Notes: a model not told the origin generated them from the letters alone. A DNA stretch of 64,000 nucleotides from Candidatus Dormiibacterota bacterium (GCA_035635555.1 DASQAT010000003.1:53927-117926), one strand, 5' to 3'. Numbered from the stretch's first letter, positions 27,054 through 38,827 are shown. Numbers and translations: made by a program.

Positions 27054-28511
27054 TCAGCGCGCCGGGGTTTCCGCCGGGGGGTTCGCCTCGAGGGCGGACT
27101 GCAGGGAACGGACGGTGACCGGGCCGAGCGTCTCGAGATCCTTCTTGAGGACCTGCGCCGGGCCGACCACGACCAGGGCGAGGTCGTCGACCGGCAGCCG
27201 GCGCGCGGCGACTCGTTTCACCGCATCGGACGTGACGGCCCGCACACGTTTCTGGTACCCGTTGATGAAGTCGGGTTCGAGCCCGAAGAGCTCGACGTTC
27301 AGGATCTCCGCCGCCAGATTGTCCGGGCTCTCGATGCCGAGAGGATACGACCCGGCGAGGTAGCTGCGGGCCTTGTCCAGGTCCTGGTCCGGCAGCTCAC
27401 CCCCCCGCAGGCGGCGCATCTGATCGAGGGAGAGATTGATCGCCTCGATCACGCTCGCGTTCTTCGAGGCGGTCGAGACGCAGAAGCTCCCTCCCGCGCG
27501 CAGGGCGTCCAGCCGGCTGCCGATCGAGTAGGTCAGGCCGCGCTTCACGCGAACCTCGTTCACCAGCCACGAGGTGAATCCCCCCCCGAGGACCGTGTTC
27601 CCCACCAGCATCGGGAAGTAATCGGGATCGGCGCGCCTGATCCCGGTGTTCCCGAAGCGCACCTGGCTCTGCGTGGCGTCCGGCTTGTCCACCAGCAGGA
27701 CCCTGCGGCCGCGCACGGCGGTCACCTCGGGAATCTTCGTCTCCGGGAGGGCGCGCCGCTTCCACGCCGAGAAGTAGCGCTCCGCCCTCAGTACCGCCTG
27801 CGCCGCGTCGATGTCCCCGACGATGGCGAGCACGGCGTTGTTGGGCGCGTAACGCGTCTCGTAGAATCCCGCCACGTCGTCGCGGGTGATCGCCTGCACG
27901 GAACGCTCCGTCCCGTCCACCGGCCGGCCGTACGGATGGGCCCCGTACAGCCAGGAGGCGAACGCCAGCCGGGCGACGACCCCGGGGTCGTCGAGTCGTC
28001 CGACGATGTCCGCCAGAGCGAGTCGTTTATCCTTCTCGAACTCCTCCTGGCGGAAGACCGGATTCTGGACGAGGTCGGCGATCAGGTTGAATCCGATCTC
28101 GAGGTCGCGGGTGGCGAACTCTCCGTGCACGAACGAGGCGTCGATCCCCGCCGCGGTATCGATCGAGCCCCCCACGAACTCGACCTCCTCGAAGAACTGG
28201 CCGGCCGGGCGGCTCTTCGTGCCCCGCTTCAGGAGACGGGCCGTCAGGGCGGCCGTCCCTTCCTTGCCGGCCGGGTCGGCGGCCGAGCCCGATTTCACCA
28301 TGAGCCTCAGCTGGACCAGCGGGATGGAATGCCGTTCCAGGACCAGGACCGTCAGGCCGTTCTTGAGAACCATCCTGACGGGGGCCGGCACGCGGAAGCC
28401 GGTCGCGCCGCCGGCGGCCGGAGCGGGCGCGGGGGCGGCCGCCAGGAGCATGCATGCGCCGGGGAGGAGGAGGACGAAGGCGGCCCGCGCGAAACGCCGG
28501 CGGCCCGTCAT
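27054..28511 (-). CDS. M16 peptidase homologue lacking the zinc motif (non-catalytic partner)
   Basis: The 485-residue exported protein (signal peptide about 1-32, cleaved near APAAG) has the two-lobed M16 fold. The HxxEH zinc motif is absent: its place reads TAALTARLL. The C-terminal lobe holds the RxxY-type segment RVKRGLTYSIGSRLDA, which binds substrate. It overlaps the upstream active M16 gene by four bases (ATGA). By analogy with mitochondrial processing peptidase and paired bacterial M16B proteins, the two probably form a heterodimer in the periplasm. Confidence 0.88.
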   Translation of the reverse strand: MTGRRRFARAAFVLLLPGACMLLAAAPAPAPAAGGATGFRVPAPVRMVLKNGLTVLVLERHSIPLVQLRLMVKSGSAADPAGKEGTAALTARLLKRGTKSRPAGQFFEEVEFVGGSIDTAAGIDASFVHGEFATRDLEIGFNLIADLVQNPVFRQEEFEKDKRLALADIVGRLDDPGVVARLAFASWLYGAHPYGRPVDGTERSVQAITRDDVAGFYETRYAPNNAVLAIVGDIDAAQAVLRAERYFSAWKRRALPETKIPEVTAVRGRRVLLVDKPDATQSQVRFGNTGIRRADPDYFPMLVGNTVLGGGFTSWLVNEVRVKRGLTYSIGSRLDALRAGGSFCVSTASKNASVIEAINLSLDQMRRLRGGELPDQDLDKARSYLAGSYPLGIESPDNLAAEILNVELFGLEPDFINGYQKRVRAVTSDAVKRVAARRLPVDDLALVVVGPAQVLKKDLETLGPVTVRSLQSALEANPPAETPAR

Positions 28512-29851
28512 GGCCGTGTCTCCCCGTCGGCCTCGGCCGGCACGAGCGTCACGACCGTGCGATTGTCGGGACGCAGGTAGCGGGCCGCCGCCTTCTGGAG
28601 GTCGGCCTTGGTCATCGCCTCGTAGCTCTTCAGGACCGTGAACAACCGGGTGTACGCTCCAAAGTACGTCTCGAACATGCCGAGCCGCTCGGCCTTGCCG
28701 GCGTTGGTCTTGAGCGCCTTGACCTCCGTCGTGGTGCGGATGTTCCTGGCCTTCTGCAGCGCCGTGTCGGCCACCTCCTGGCGCCCCAGCGACTCCACCT
28801 CCGCCGCGAGCGCGCCCTCGAGAGTCCCTATCGCAACCCCCGGCTTGGCCTCGGCGTAGACCACGAACAGCGACGGGTCGATGCGCCAGATGTTCTCCAC
28901 CTCGACGCGCGTCGCCAGCTCCTTCTCGTACACGAGTTTCCGGGTGAGCACCGACGACTCCCCTTCCCCGAGGACGATCTGCAGGAGGTCGAGCGCGAAC
29001 ACGTCGTCGGCCGAGGTCGCCGGCACGTGGTACGCCAGGGCGACGGCCGGCAGCTGCGCCGCGCGCTTCAGCACGGCCCGGCGTTCACCCTGCTGCTCGG
29101 GCTCGTCGCGGATCACGGCGGGCGGCGCGGGCTGCGCTGTGATCGAGCCGTACGCCTTGCTGATGAGGGCGATCGCGCGGTCCGGCTTGAAGTCTCCGAC
29201 CAGGATGAGGGTGGCGTTGTTGGGCGTGTAATGGACGCGGAAGTACTCGTCGCAGTCCTTCACGGTGATCGCGTCGAGATCGGCCGGCCAGCCGATCACC
29301 GGCCACCGGTACGGGTGGGCCAGATACGCCGCCCCCCCCAGAAGCTCGAACATCGATCCTGCGATGTCGTTGTCGGTCGTCAGGCGGCGCTCTTCCTTCA
29401 CGACCTCCCTCTCCCGCTTGAGACTCTCGTCGGTGAGCGCGAGGCCGGCCATCCGGTCCGCTTCCAGATCGACCACCGTGTCGAGCGACTCGGACGGGAA
29501 GTTCTCGTAATACACGGTGATGTCCTCGGTGGTGTAGGCGTTGCTGGCCCCCCCCTTCGACTCGAGGGTGCGGTCGAACACCTCGGGGCCGTATTTCTTC
29601 GTTCCGTTGAACATCATGTGCTCGAACAAGTGGGAGATGCCGGTCCGGCCCGGACGCTCGTCGCGCGAGCCGACGCGGAAGAACGTGTAATAGCTCATCG
29701 CCGGAACGGAGTGGTCCTCGAGGGTCAGAACCTTGAGCCCGTTGTCGAGGCGGTACGGCACGACGTTGAACCGGATCTCCTGCGCGAAACCGGGCGCCGC
29801 CGAGGCAGCCAGGATCCCTGCCAGTGCAGTGGAACGAAAGAGAGGCGTCAT
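28508..29851 (-). CDS. M16 zinc metallopeptidase (catalytic partner)
   Basis: The 447-residue protein starts with a signal peptide (MTPLFRSTALAGILAASAAPGFAQ). The inverted zinc motif HLFEH lies in GISHLFEHMMFNGTKKYG, and the third ligand glutamate lies about 75 residues later in EREVVKEERRL. The ATG at 29851 has GAGG in range; an upstream ATG at 29878 would bury the signal peptide. A TATAAT (29951-29946, minus) gives a leader of about 88 bases. It is the first gene of a two-gene operon with the inactive homologue, and likely degrades or processes periplasmic peptides. Confidence 0.93.
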   Translation of the reverse strand: MTPLFRSTALAGILAASAAPGFAQEIRFNVVPYRLDNGLKVLTLEDHSVPAMSYYTFFRVGSRDERPGRTGISHLFEHMMFNGTKKYGPEVFDRTLESKGGASNAYTTEDITVYYENFPSESLDTVVDLEADRMAGLALTDESLKREREVVKEERRLTTDNDIAGSMFELLGGAAYLAHPYRWPVIGWPADLDAITVKDCDEYFRVHYTPNNATLILVGDFKPDRAIALISKAYGSITAQPAPPAVIRDEPEQQGERRAVLKRAAQLPAVALAYHVPATSADDVFALDLLQIVLGEGESSVLTRKLVYEKELATRVEVENIWRIDPSLFVVYAEAKPGVAIGTLEGALAAEVESLGRQEVADTALQKARNIRTTTEVKALKTNAGKAERLGMFETYFGAYTRLFTVLKSYEAMTKADLQKAAARYLRPDNRTVVTLVPAEADGETRP

Positions 29852-30013
29852 CGGGACCTCGGGGAGCCCGCCGCACACCCGGGACCGCGCGGTGGAGTCG
29901 AAGGAGCCCGGCCGTGTGACGCGCCGCCGGGTTCCCGGGCGGCGGATTATAGCAAAGTGCGAGGACGCGCTGCCTCTTCACCGCGCCCGGGCGCCCGTGG
30001 CCGCGGAGTTTCC

Positions 30014-30042
30014 TTGCCGGAGGCCCGGCGCCCCGGTATACT
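30014..30042 (+). promoter_or_regulatory. Promoter of the cohesin-like lipoprotein gene
   Basis: TTGCCG (30014-30019) and TATACT (30037-30042) are separated by 17 bases. The expected start near 30049 is 30 bases before the ATG at 30079. Confidence 0.55.
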
Positions 30043-30078
30043 CCCGGGATTGCAGGGCATGGGAGGCCCGATCGCGGA

Positions 30079-30807
30079 ATGTTTCAAACTTGGACACGCC
30101 GGAGGACGACCTCGACGCCTCCCCTCTCCGGCCCGCCGTTCACACGGCTCTGCGCCGCAACCCTCTTCGTCGCGCTCCTCATGCCCGCCTGCGGCGGCCA
30201 CAACAAGACCGAGAACCGCATCCGGCCGGTCGAAGCGAGGCTCACGATCGTCCCGTTCCCCGGAACGCCCGACCCGGCGGTCTTCCTCGAGGGAACATCG
30301 GCGATGGGCGACCTGGTCACGATGGACGTCAAGATGCACAACGGCACCGGCACTCCGATCGATTTCGACGCGTACACGCTCGAGTTCCACTTCGATCCGC
30401 TCCTCGTGAACGTGAGCGACGTCTTCGCCGTCAACCCGTCCGTCCTCGGCCAGTGCTGCTTCCCGAACTCTCCGACCTGCTCCAGCTGTGATCCGCTGTG
30501 CTCGGTCAATGCCGACGCCGACACGACCGGCGTCCTGCTCCTCGGGGTCGCCGCCCTTCCCAACTGCCCCACCGCCAGCGTCAACAGCGACACGACGCTC
30601 CTGACTCTCGGGTTCACCGCCGCCACCACGATCCCGGGCCCGCCGGTCCCCCCGAACGATCCCAACGCCGCCCCGGGCCGCATCAGCCTCATCTCGGGCG
30701 CCGGATCCGGAGATTGTGAGATACTTCAGAACGTGATGGAAGTCTTGGTCAGCGGTCAGCCGATCCGGTGCGTGGACGGGAGCGCATACATCACGGCATC
30801 CCGCTAA
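30079..30807 (+). CDS. Lipoprotein with a cohesin-like domain
   Basis: The 242-residue protein has a basic N-terminus, a hydrophobic helix and a lipobox ending LMPAC near residue 38, so it is probably a lipoprotein. The mature part looks like a beta-sandwich of the cohesin/CBM2-like fold: GDLVTMDVKMHNGTGTPIDFDAYTLEFHFDP is the typical first half, and the later strands (LLTLGFTA...GRISLISGAG) fit the second. A cysteine-rich insert (CCFPNSPTCSSCDPLC, near 126-141) and two further cysteines may form disulfides. The function is unknown. Confidence 0.65.
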   Translation: MFQTWTRRRTTSTPPLSGPPFTRLCAATLFVALLMPACGGHNKTENRIRPVEARLTIVPFPGTPDPAVFLEGTSAMGDLVTMDVKMHNGTGTPIDFDAYTLEFHFDPLLVNVSDVFAVNPSVLGQCCFPNSPTCSSCDPLCSVNADADTTGVLLLGVAALPNCPTASVNSDTTLLTLGFTAATTIPGPPVPPNDPNAAPGRISLISGAGSGDCEILQNVMEVLVSGQPIRCVDGSAYITASR

Positions 30808-30865
30808 TCCGGATCACGGAATCGTCATCGTCGCACCGCTTCTGACCTTCGCAGCGGAGGCTCGG

Positions 30866-31264
30866 ATGGAAGACAAGGTCGTGGCCCATTTCAAGGACGG
30901 CAAGACCCAGCGTGGCTACACGCAGGATTTCCGACCGGACGGCGAATTGTTCCACCTCCTGCCCAGCGAGGGGGGTGGCATCCCGACGACCATCCGGCTC
31001 GATGACCTGAAGGCGCTGTTCTACGTGAGGGATTACGGCTCCGCGCGCCGTCAGGTCGACCGGGCCAAGCGCTTCGGCGTCCAGGCGCCGCAGGGGCAGA
31101 AGACGATCGTCGAGTTCAAGGATGGCGAGAGGCTCTGGGGGTTCACGGAGGAGTACTCCGCCAACCACCGGGGTTTCTACTTCATCCCGGCGGATCCCCA
31201 GGAGAATAACACACGCATCTTCATCGTCAACTCGTCCGTGAAGCAGATCCAGTTCCAGGACTGA
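30866..31264 (+). CDS. Small cytoplasmic protein with an internal duplication
   Basis: This is a 132-residue protein of unknown function without a signal peptide. Two halves align: residues 4-55 (VVAHFKDGKTQRGYTQDF ... LKALFYVRD) and 79-131 (TIVEFKDGERLWGFTEEY ... VKQIQFQD). Each is a small beta unit beginning with an FKDG turn. The shape recalls DUF6982-type proteins, from memory. It precedes three exported or anchored proteins of unknown role. Confidence 0.65.
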   Translation: MEDKVVAHFKDGKTQRGYTQDFRPDGELFHLLPSEGGGIPTTIRLDDLKALFYVRDYGSARRQVDRAKRFGVQAPQGQKTIVEFKDGERLWGFTEEYSANHRGFYFIPADPQENNTRIFIVNSSVKQIQFQD

Positions 31265-31274
31265 GAGGAGACCC

Positions 31275-31703
31275 ATGCGCCACATGAATCTCCGGCTCGC
31301 CGGCGCCGTGCTCGTGCTGGCCGCCTTCGTTCCGGCCGCCCTGGCGGACACCAACTCCGGCCGCTACAAGTTCGAGGGCAACAAGTGGCTGTCGCTCGAC
31401 CTCGCGGTCGGCGACGTGCGCGTGGAGACCATCCGCTTCGAGTGGCCGGCCACGCTTCTGCGCGTCAAGACCGGTTACAAGGCCACCGTCAAGGTGGCCA
31501 ATGGCTCGTCCCGGCAGGCCGGTGTCGGTCTGGCGGTCGCGATCTACGACAAGGACGCCAAGCTGATCGGCGTCGGATCGGCCGGCACGACGCTCGGCAC
31601 GATCGATCCCGGCAGCAACGCGCAGTTCACCATCGACTTCAAGGATGTCACGGCCCGTCTGGAGCAGGCGGACCAGTTCCATATCGCGCTCGAGACCCGG
31701 TAG
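31275..31703 (+). CDS. Exported small beta-rich protein
   Basis: The 142-residue protein has a signal peptide (about 1-24, ending AALAD). The mature part alternates short strands (KATVKVANGSSRQAGVGLAVAIYDKDAKLIGVG), like a small Ig-like or FxLYD-type domain. No catalytic motif is visible. It starts ten bases after the preceding stop with GAGAGGAG upstream, so it is likely in one operon with its neighbours. Confidence 0.65.
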   Translation: MRHMNLRLAGAVLVLAAFVPAALADTNSGRYKFEGNKWLSLDLAVGDVRVETIRFEWPATLLRVKTGYKATVKVANGSSRQAGVGLAVAIYDKDAKLIGVGSAGTTLGTIDPGSNAQFTIDFKDVTARLEQADQFHIALETR

Positions 31704-31732
31704 CTCGATCCACCCGGAAGAGGAGGCTGTCC

Positions 31733-32413
31733 ATGAGCGAGTGTCGAATCGCACGACCACGACCCCTGACCGCCGCTCGTTTCGTGGCCGCGCTCGCGGT
31801 CGCTCTCGCCGCGTCGGTCGTTTCCGCCCGCGCCGGCGTGTTCTACGACGCGACGCTGGACCTGGGGTTGCGCGACGACGCCCGCATCTTTCTCAACGTC
31901 ACGAACGACTACTTTGCCCCGCCCCCGGCGATCGCGGTGGACGTGCTGCAGCGCTGCCCCGACCCCGTCAACGACTACCCTGTCATCCAGCTGCTGGCGC
32001 GGACCTCGAGGAGATCTCCCCAGGACATCCTGAGACTGCGGCTCGACCGCGAATCCTGGTCGGACATCATGTTCCGCCTGAACATTTCCCCGGCGGTCCT
32101 GTTCGCCGGTCTCGACCGGGACCCCGGTCCCCCGTACGGCAAGGCGTGGGGTTACTGGCGCAAGCACCCGCGCGGCGAGAGGTTCGAGATACGCGACCGG
32201 GACGTTTACGAGCTGGCGAAGCTGCAGGTCGCGGCCGGCTACCACCACGTCAGACCGTACACGATCATCACCGAGCGCAACCGGGGGATCACCGTCGAGC
32301 AGTACGTCGCGGAAAGGAATCGCGGCAGGTACCACTCCCGCGACCGGGGCCCGGAGAAGTCGAAGGGACACGACAAGCCCAAGGGACACGGTCACCCGCA
32401 CGACAACAACTGA
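31733..32413 (+). CDS. Exported protein with a His/Lys-rich tail
   Basis: The 226-residue protein has a signal peptide (about 15-35, ending ARAG). The middle has no recognised domain. The last 30 residues are polar and rich in His, Lys, Gly and Asp (HDKPKGHGHPHDNN), which could bind metal ions. AGGAGG precedes the ATG. The function is unknown; it is the last of the four-gene uncharacterised group before the cysteine genes. Confidence 0.65.
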   Translation: MSECRIARPRPLTAARFVAALAVALAASVVSARAGVFYDATLDLGLRDDARIFLNVTNDYFAPPPAIAVDVLQRCPDPVNDYPVIQLLARTSRRSPQDILRLRLDRESWSDIMFRLNISPAVLFAGLDRDPGPPYGKAWGYWRKHPRGERFEIRDRDVYELAKLQVAAGYHHVRPYTIITERNRGITVEQYVAERNRGRYHSRDRGPEKSKGHDKPKGHGHPHDNN

Positions 32414-32429
32414 GACTCACTGACTCCCC

Positions 32430-33362
32430 GTGTCCAGGCTGCAAGTCTGCGAATCGGCCCTCGACCTCATCGGTGAAACGCCGATCCTGCACCTGCGCTC
32501 GTTCGACCGGCCGGGGGCCGCTTCCCTGTTCGCGAAGCTCGAGCTCCTGAACCCGGGGAGCAGCGTCAAGGACCGGGCGGCCCTGGGGATGATCCTCGAC
32601 GCCGAGAAGCGCGGCCGTCTGCGGCCGGGCGCGACGATCGTCGAGCCGACCGCCGGGAACACCGGGATCGGCCTGGCGCTGGTCGGCGCTCTGCGGGGCT
32701 ACCCGGTCGTGCTCGTCGTGCCGCAGAAATACAGCCGCGAGAAGAAGCAGCTGATGCAGGCCCTGGGCGCGAAGCTCGTCGAGATCCCCACCGAGGACGG
32801 CATGCCGGGGGCGGTCAAGCGCGCCCAGGAGATCGTGGCGGCAACGCCCGGCGCCTTCCTGCCGCAGCAGTTCGAGAACCCCGCGAACCCCGAGATCCAT
32901 TACCGCACGACGGGCCGGGAGATCTGGCAGCAGATGCAGGGCAAGATCGACGCCCTCGTCCTCGGTGCGGGGACCGGCGGGACGTTCACCGGGGTGACGC
33001 GCTACGTCAAGGAGCGCAACCCCGGCGTGCGCGCCGTCCTGGTCGAATCGGAGGGGTCGGTTCTGGGGGGAGGAACGGCCGCCCCGCACAAGGTCGAGGG
33101 GATCGGCAACTCGTTCTTCCCGAAAATCCTCGAGCGCGATCTGATCGACGAAGTGGTGGCGGTCACCGACCGCGATGCCTTCGCCACGGTGCGTCTCCTG
33201 GCGCGGCGCGAGGGTCTTCTGGTCGGAGGCTCCTCCGGGGCCGCGGCGTTCGCCGCGGCGCGCGTCGCCGAGCAGATCGGCCCGGGACGCAAGATCGTGA
33301 CACTCTTCTCCGACGGCTCGGAGCGCTACCTGAGCCAGGGGATCTACGACGAGGTGACCTGA
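32430..33362 (+). CDS. PLP-dependent cysteine synthase / cystathionine beta-synthase family enzyme
   Basis: The 310-residue fold-type II PLP enzyme has the PLP lysine in GSSVKDRAA and the phosphate/substrate loop as EPTAGNTGIGLA. The glycine-rich PLP loop is GAGTGGTFTG and the late serine block is GGSSGAA. It lacks the CBS regulatory domains. The next gene is a cystathionine gamma-lyase/synthase, overlapping by one base, which recalls the B. subtilis mccA-mccB pair (reverse transsulfuration, methionine to cysteine). Ordinary O-acetylserine sulfhydrylase remains possible. The GTG start has no clear ribosome site. Confidence 0.9.
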   Translation: MSRLQVCESALDLIGETPILHLRSFDRPGAASLFAKLELLNPGSSVKDRAALGMILDAEKRGRLRPGATIVEPTAGNTGIGLALVGALRGYPVVLVVPQKYSREKKQLMQALGAKLVEIPTEDGMPGAVKRAQEIVAATPGAFLPQQFENPANPEIHYRTTGREIWQQMQGKIDALVLGAGTGGTFTGVTRYVKERNPGVRAVLVESEGSVLGGGTAAPHKVEGIGNSFFPKILERDLIDEVVAVTDRDAFATVRLLARREGLLVGGSSGAAAFAAARVAEQIGPGRKIVTLFSDGSERYLSQGIYDEVT

Positions 33363-34501
33363 TGGGATTCGCCACGGACGCCATCCACGCGGGTGTCGTG
33401 CCCGACCCCTCGACGGGCTCGGTCATGACTCCGATCTACCAGACCTCCACGTACGTCTACGAATCGCCCGGCCGGAGCACCGGATACGACTACGCGCGGA
33501 CGATCAACCCGACCCGCTCGGCCCTGGAAGCCAACCTGCAGACCCTGGAGGGAGGCCGGGCAGCCTACGCGTTCGCCTCCGGCATGGCGGCGATCAGCGC
33601 GGTGATGACCCTGGTGAAGTCCGGCGACCACGTCGTGGTGAGCCAGAACGTCTACGGAGGCACCTACCGGCTGTTCGCCCGCGTCCTCGAGGACTACGGT
33701 CTCACCTTCTCCTACGTGGACACCTCCAGGACGGACGCCGTCGAGGGCGCGATCCGGAAGAACACCCGCATGGTGTACGTGGAGACCCCGACCAACCCGA
33801 TGATGATCCTCACCGACATCGCGCAGATCGCGGCGATGTGCCGCGCGCGCGGGCTCGTGAGCGTGGTGGACAACACCTTCCTGACGCCCTGCCTGCAGCG
33901 GCCGATCGATCTCGGAGCCGACATCGTCGTTCACAGCACGACGAAGTACATCAACGGCCACTCGGACAGCGTCGGGGGCGCCGTGATCCTGGCGCGGGAC
34001 GAGCACGCCGAGCGCATCAAGTTCGTGCAGAACTCGGTGGGCGCCATCCTCTCCCCCTTCGACTCCTGGCTGGTGCTGCGCGGCATCAAGACGCTTCCCC
34101 TGCGCATGCGCGCGCACGACGAGAACGGCCAGAAGGTGGCCCGCTTCCTCGAGTCCCACGCGAAGGTCGAGCGCGTCCTCTACCCCGGGCTGCCCTCCCA
34201 CCCGCAGCACGATCTGGCGCGCCGGCAGACGCGCGGATTCGGCGGCATGATCTCCTTCTACCTGAAATCGGACCAGGCCGCGGCGCGCTTCTTCACGCCT
34301 CTCCGCCTCTGCGCCCTGGCCGAGAGTCTCGGAGGGATCGAGACGCTGATCTGCCAGCCGAGCACCATGACGCACGCCTCCGTCCCGGCGGAGGACCGGC
34401 GCCGTCTCGGGCTGACCGACTCCCTCGTGCGCATCTCCGTCGGCTGCGAGGACGTCGACGACATCCTCGCCGACCTCGATCGCGGTCTCGCCGCCGCATA
34501 G
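33362..34501 (+). CDS. Cystathionine gamma-lyase / gamma-synthase family enzyme
   Basis: The 379-residue fold-type I PLP enzyme of the Cys/Met metabolism family has YARTINPTRSALE, ASGMAAISA, the PLP lysine in HSTTKYINGHSD, and the substrate arginine in SVGCEDVDD context. Gamma-lyase (cysteine from cystathionine) and gamma-synthase (the reverse direction, for methionine) cannot be separated by eye; pairing with a cystathionine beta-synthase-like gene favours the lyase. The ATG overlaps the preceding stop by one base. Confidence 0.92.
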   Translation: MGFATDAIHAGVVPDPSTGSVMTPIYQTSTYVYESPGRSTGYDYARTINPTRSALEANLQTLEGGRAAYAFASGMAAISAVMTLVKSGDHVVVSQNVYGGTYRLFARVLEDYGLTFSYVDTSRTDAVEGAIRKNTRMVYVETPTNPMMILTDIAQIAAMCRARGLVSVVDNTFLTPCLQRPIDLGADIVVHSTTKYINGHSDSVGGAVILARDEHAERIKFVQNSVGAILSPFDSWLVLRGIKTLPLRMRAHDENGQKVARFLESHAKVERVLYPGLPSHPQHDLARRQTRGFGGMISFYLKSDQAAARFFTPLRLCALAESLGGIETLICQPSTMTHASVPAEDRRRLGLTDSLVRISVGCEDVDDILADLDRGLAAA

Positions 34502-34533
34502 GGCCACCCGGTTGCCCCGCCTCGGAGAGGCAC

Positions 34534-34562
34534 TTGCTGCGGGGGGCGGCGGCCGCTAGAAT
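34534..34562 (+). promoter_or_regulatory. Promoter upstream of the 34623 gene
   Basis: TTGCTG (34534-34539) and TAGAAT (34557-34562) are separated by 17 bases, giving a start near 34569 and a leader of about 54 bases with GGAGGAGA before the ATG. Confidence 0.55.
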
Positions 34563-34622
34563 GTCGAGCCGGCACGCGCCTTCATGGCGCGCCCCGCCCG
34601 GACGTTCCGGAGGAGATCGACG

Positions 34623-35153
34623 ATGAGACGAACCATTCTGTTATTCGCCCTGATCCTCGCGGCGTTCAGTGGGCCGCTTCTCGCACAGGAAGAGCCTCCG
34701 CTCTTCGAGAATCCGCCCCCCTCGAAGCAGCCCGCACCATCACCCACGCCGCCGTGCCCCCCGTCCGGGGCTGCCCTGGGGCTGAAGCCGCCCCGACCGG
34801 ACGTCACGCTCTGGCAGGCGATGGTCCCGCGTGAACGGGAAACCTACGTGGAAATCGGTGTCGGCATCATGAGCGCTCTTGCTGAGAGTCTGCGGAAAGA
34901 GGTCACCAACGCCAAGAGCATGCCGCGTGAAGACGTGACCGCGCTGATTCGCTTCGCGAACCTCTTCGCACCGCGGCGCGCGCCGGGGATGTATCTGAAG
35001 GAGATGGAAAAGATCTACATGACCGAGGAAGGACAGAAGCTCTTGATGGCGGAGTGCTTCTACAAGGCGTTCGAGCGTGCGAATGTCCCGGCGGCGCTGT
35101 CGACGCCCCCGCAGGCCGCGAAGACACCCGAGCAAAAGCCGCCGGATCAGTAG
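34623..35153 (+). CDS. Exported protein of unknown function
   Basis: The 176-residue protein has a signal peptide (RRTILLFALILAAFSGPLLAQ) and then a proline-rich linker (about 24-45). The folded part, about 55-150, is helical and contains no recognised motif. Its tail is again Pro/Lys-rich. The ATG at 34623 has GGAGGAGA upstream; an upstream frame to 34584 would place a charged extension before the signal peptide. It is convergent with cutA and overlaps it by seven bases. Confidence 0.65.
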   Translation: MRRTILLFALILAAFSGPLLAQEEPPLFENPPPSKQPAPSPTPPCPPSGAALGLKPPRPDVTLWQAMVPRERETYVEIGVGIMSALAESLRKEVTNAKSMPREDVTALIRFANLFAPRRAPGMYLKEMEKIYMTEEGQKLLMAECFYKAFERANVPAALSTPPQAAKTPEQKPPDQ

Positions 35154-35488
35154 TTTTCGCGGCCGCCCTTGACCACGCTGGCGATCCAGTTCAACGCGTT
35201 CTTGTCGCCGTCGTCGACCGACACGGCGAGGATCTCGGGGAGCTCGTAGGAATGCAGTTCCTTCACCGTCTTTTTCACGTCCTCGAGGAGCGGCTGCGTC
35301 GTCTTGACGATCATCAGGTGCTCGTTCTCCGAGGCGATCTTTCCCTTCCAGCGGTAGACGGAGCGGATCATCGGCACGACGTTCACGCAGGCCGCTTCCT
35401 CGCGCTCCACCAGCGCCTGGGCGATCTCGACGGCTTCCTTTTCGGTTGAGGCTGTGCAGAAAACCAGGATGACGGAGGGCTCGCTCAC
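35147..35488 (-). CDS. cutA: CutA-family divalent-ion tolerance protein
   Basis: The 113-residue ferredoxin-like trimer-forming protein has VFCTASTEKEAVEIA, CVNVVPMIRSVYRWKGKI and HLMIVKT typical of CutA1. The family is linked to copper tolerance in E. coli, but its biochemical role is unclear. The GTG start lies only seven bases after a TATAAT (35501-35496) with TTGACT 18 bases further upstream, so the mRNA is predicted to be leaderless. Confidence 0.93.
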   Translation of the reverse strand: MSEPSVILVFCTASTEKEAVEIAQALVEREEAACVNVVPMIRSVYRWKGKIASENEHLMIVKTTQPLLEDVKKTVKELHSYELPEILAVSVDDGDKNALNWIASVVKGGRENY

Positions 35489-35495
35489 GCCATCG

Positions 35496-35525
35496 ATTAT
35501 AGTGGCCGCCTGCAGGGGGAGTCAA
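35496..35525 (-). promoter_or_regulatory. cutA promoter with a symmetric -10 shared with the pgm side
   Basis: On the minus strand TTGACT (35525-35520), an 18-base spacer and TATAAT (35501-35496) drive cutA without a leader. The same A+T block reads TATAGT (35498-35503) on the plus strand and could serve the phosphohexomutase gene 25 bases downstream, although no plus-strand -35 is visible. Confidence 0.6.
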
Positions 35526-35527
35526 GG

Positions 35528-38569
<3,042 letters not shown>

Positions 38570-38614
38570 TCTTCCGGTCGCTGCGTCTCAGAAACCCGCC
38601 GTCCCCTGCTTCGA

Positions 38615-38644
38615 TTGACAGCGCCGGAGACGGCCGCCTATAAT
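38615..38644 (+). promoter_or_regulatory. Sigma-70 promoter of the initiator tRNA
   Basis: A perfect TTGACA (38615-38620) and a perfect TATAAT (38639-38644) are separated by 18 bases, with a start near 38651, six bases before the tRNA. Confidence 0.85.
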
Positions 38645-38656
38645 GCGGTCTCCTGA

Positions 38657-38733
<77 letters not shown>

Positions 38734-38754
38734 ATCAAACAAGATGTTTCCGAA

Positions 38755-38781
38755 GGGAGTGGCTGCGGCCACTCCCTTTTT
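38755..38781 (+). terminator. Rho-independent terminator after tRNA-fMet
   Basis: A perfect 9-bp stem GGGAGTGGC (38755-38763) / GCCACTCCC (38768-38776) with a TGCG loop is followed by TTTTT (38777-38781). It is the clearest intrinsic terminator in the window. Confidence 0.92.
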
Positions 38782-38827
38782 AATGTCCGGGCCGCTGCGG
38801 CCGGTTCCTGAGCCGTTCGCGCCTCCC

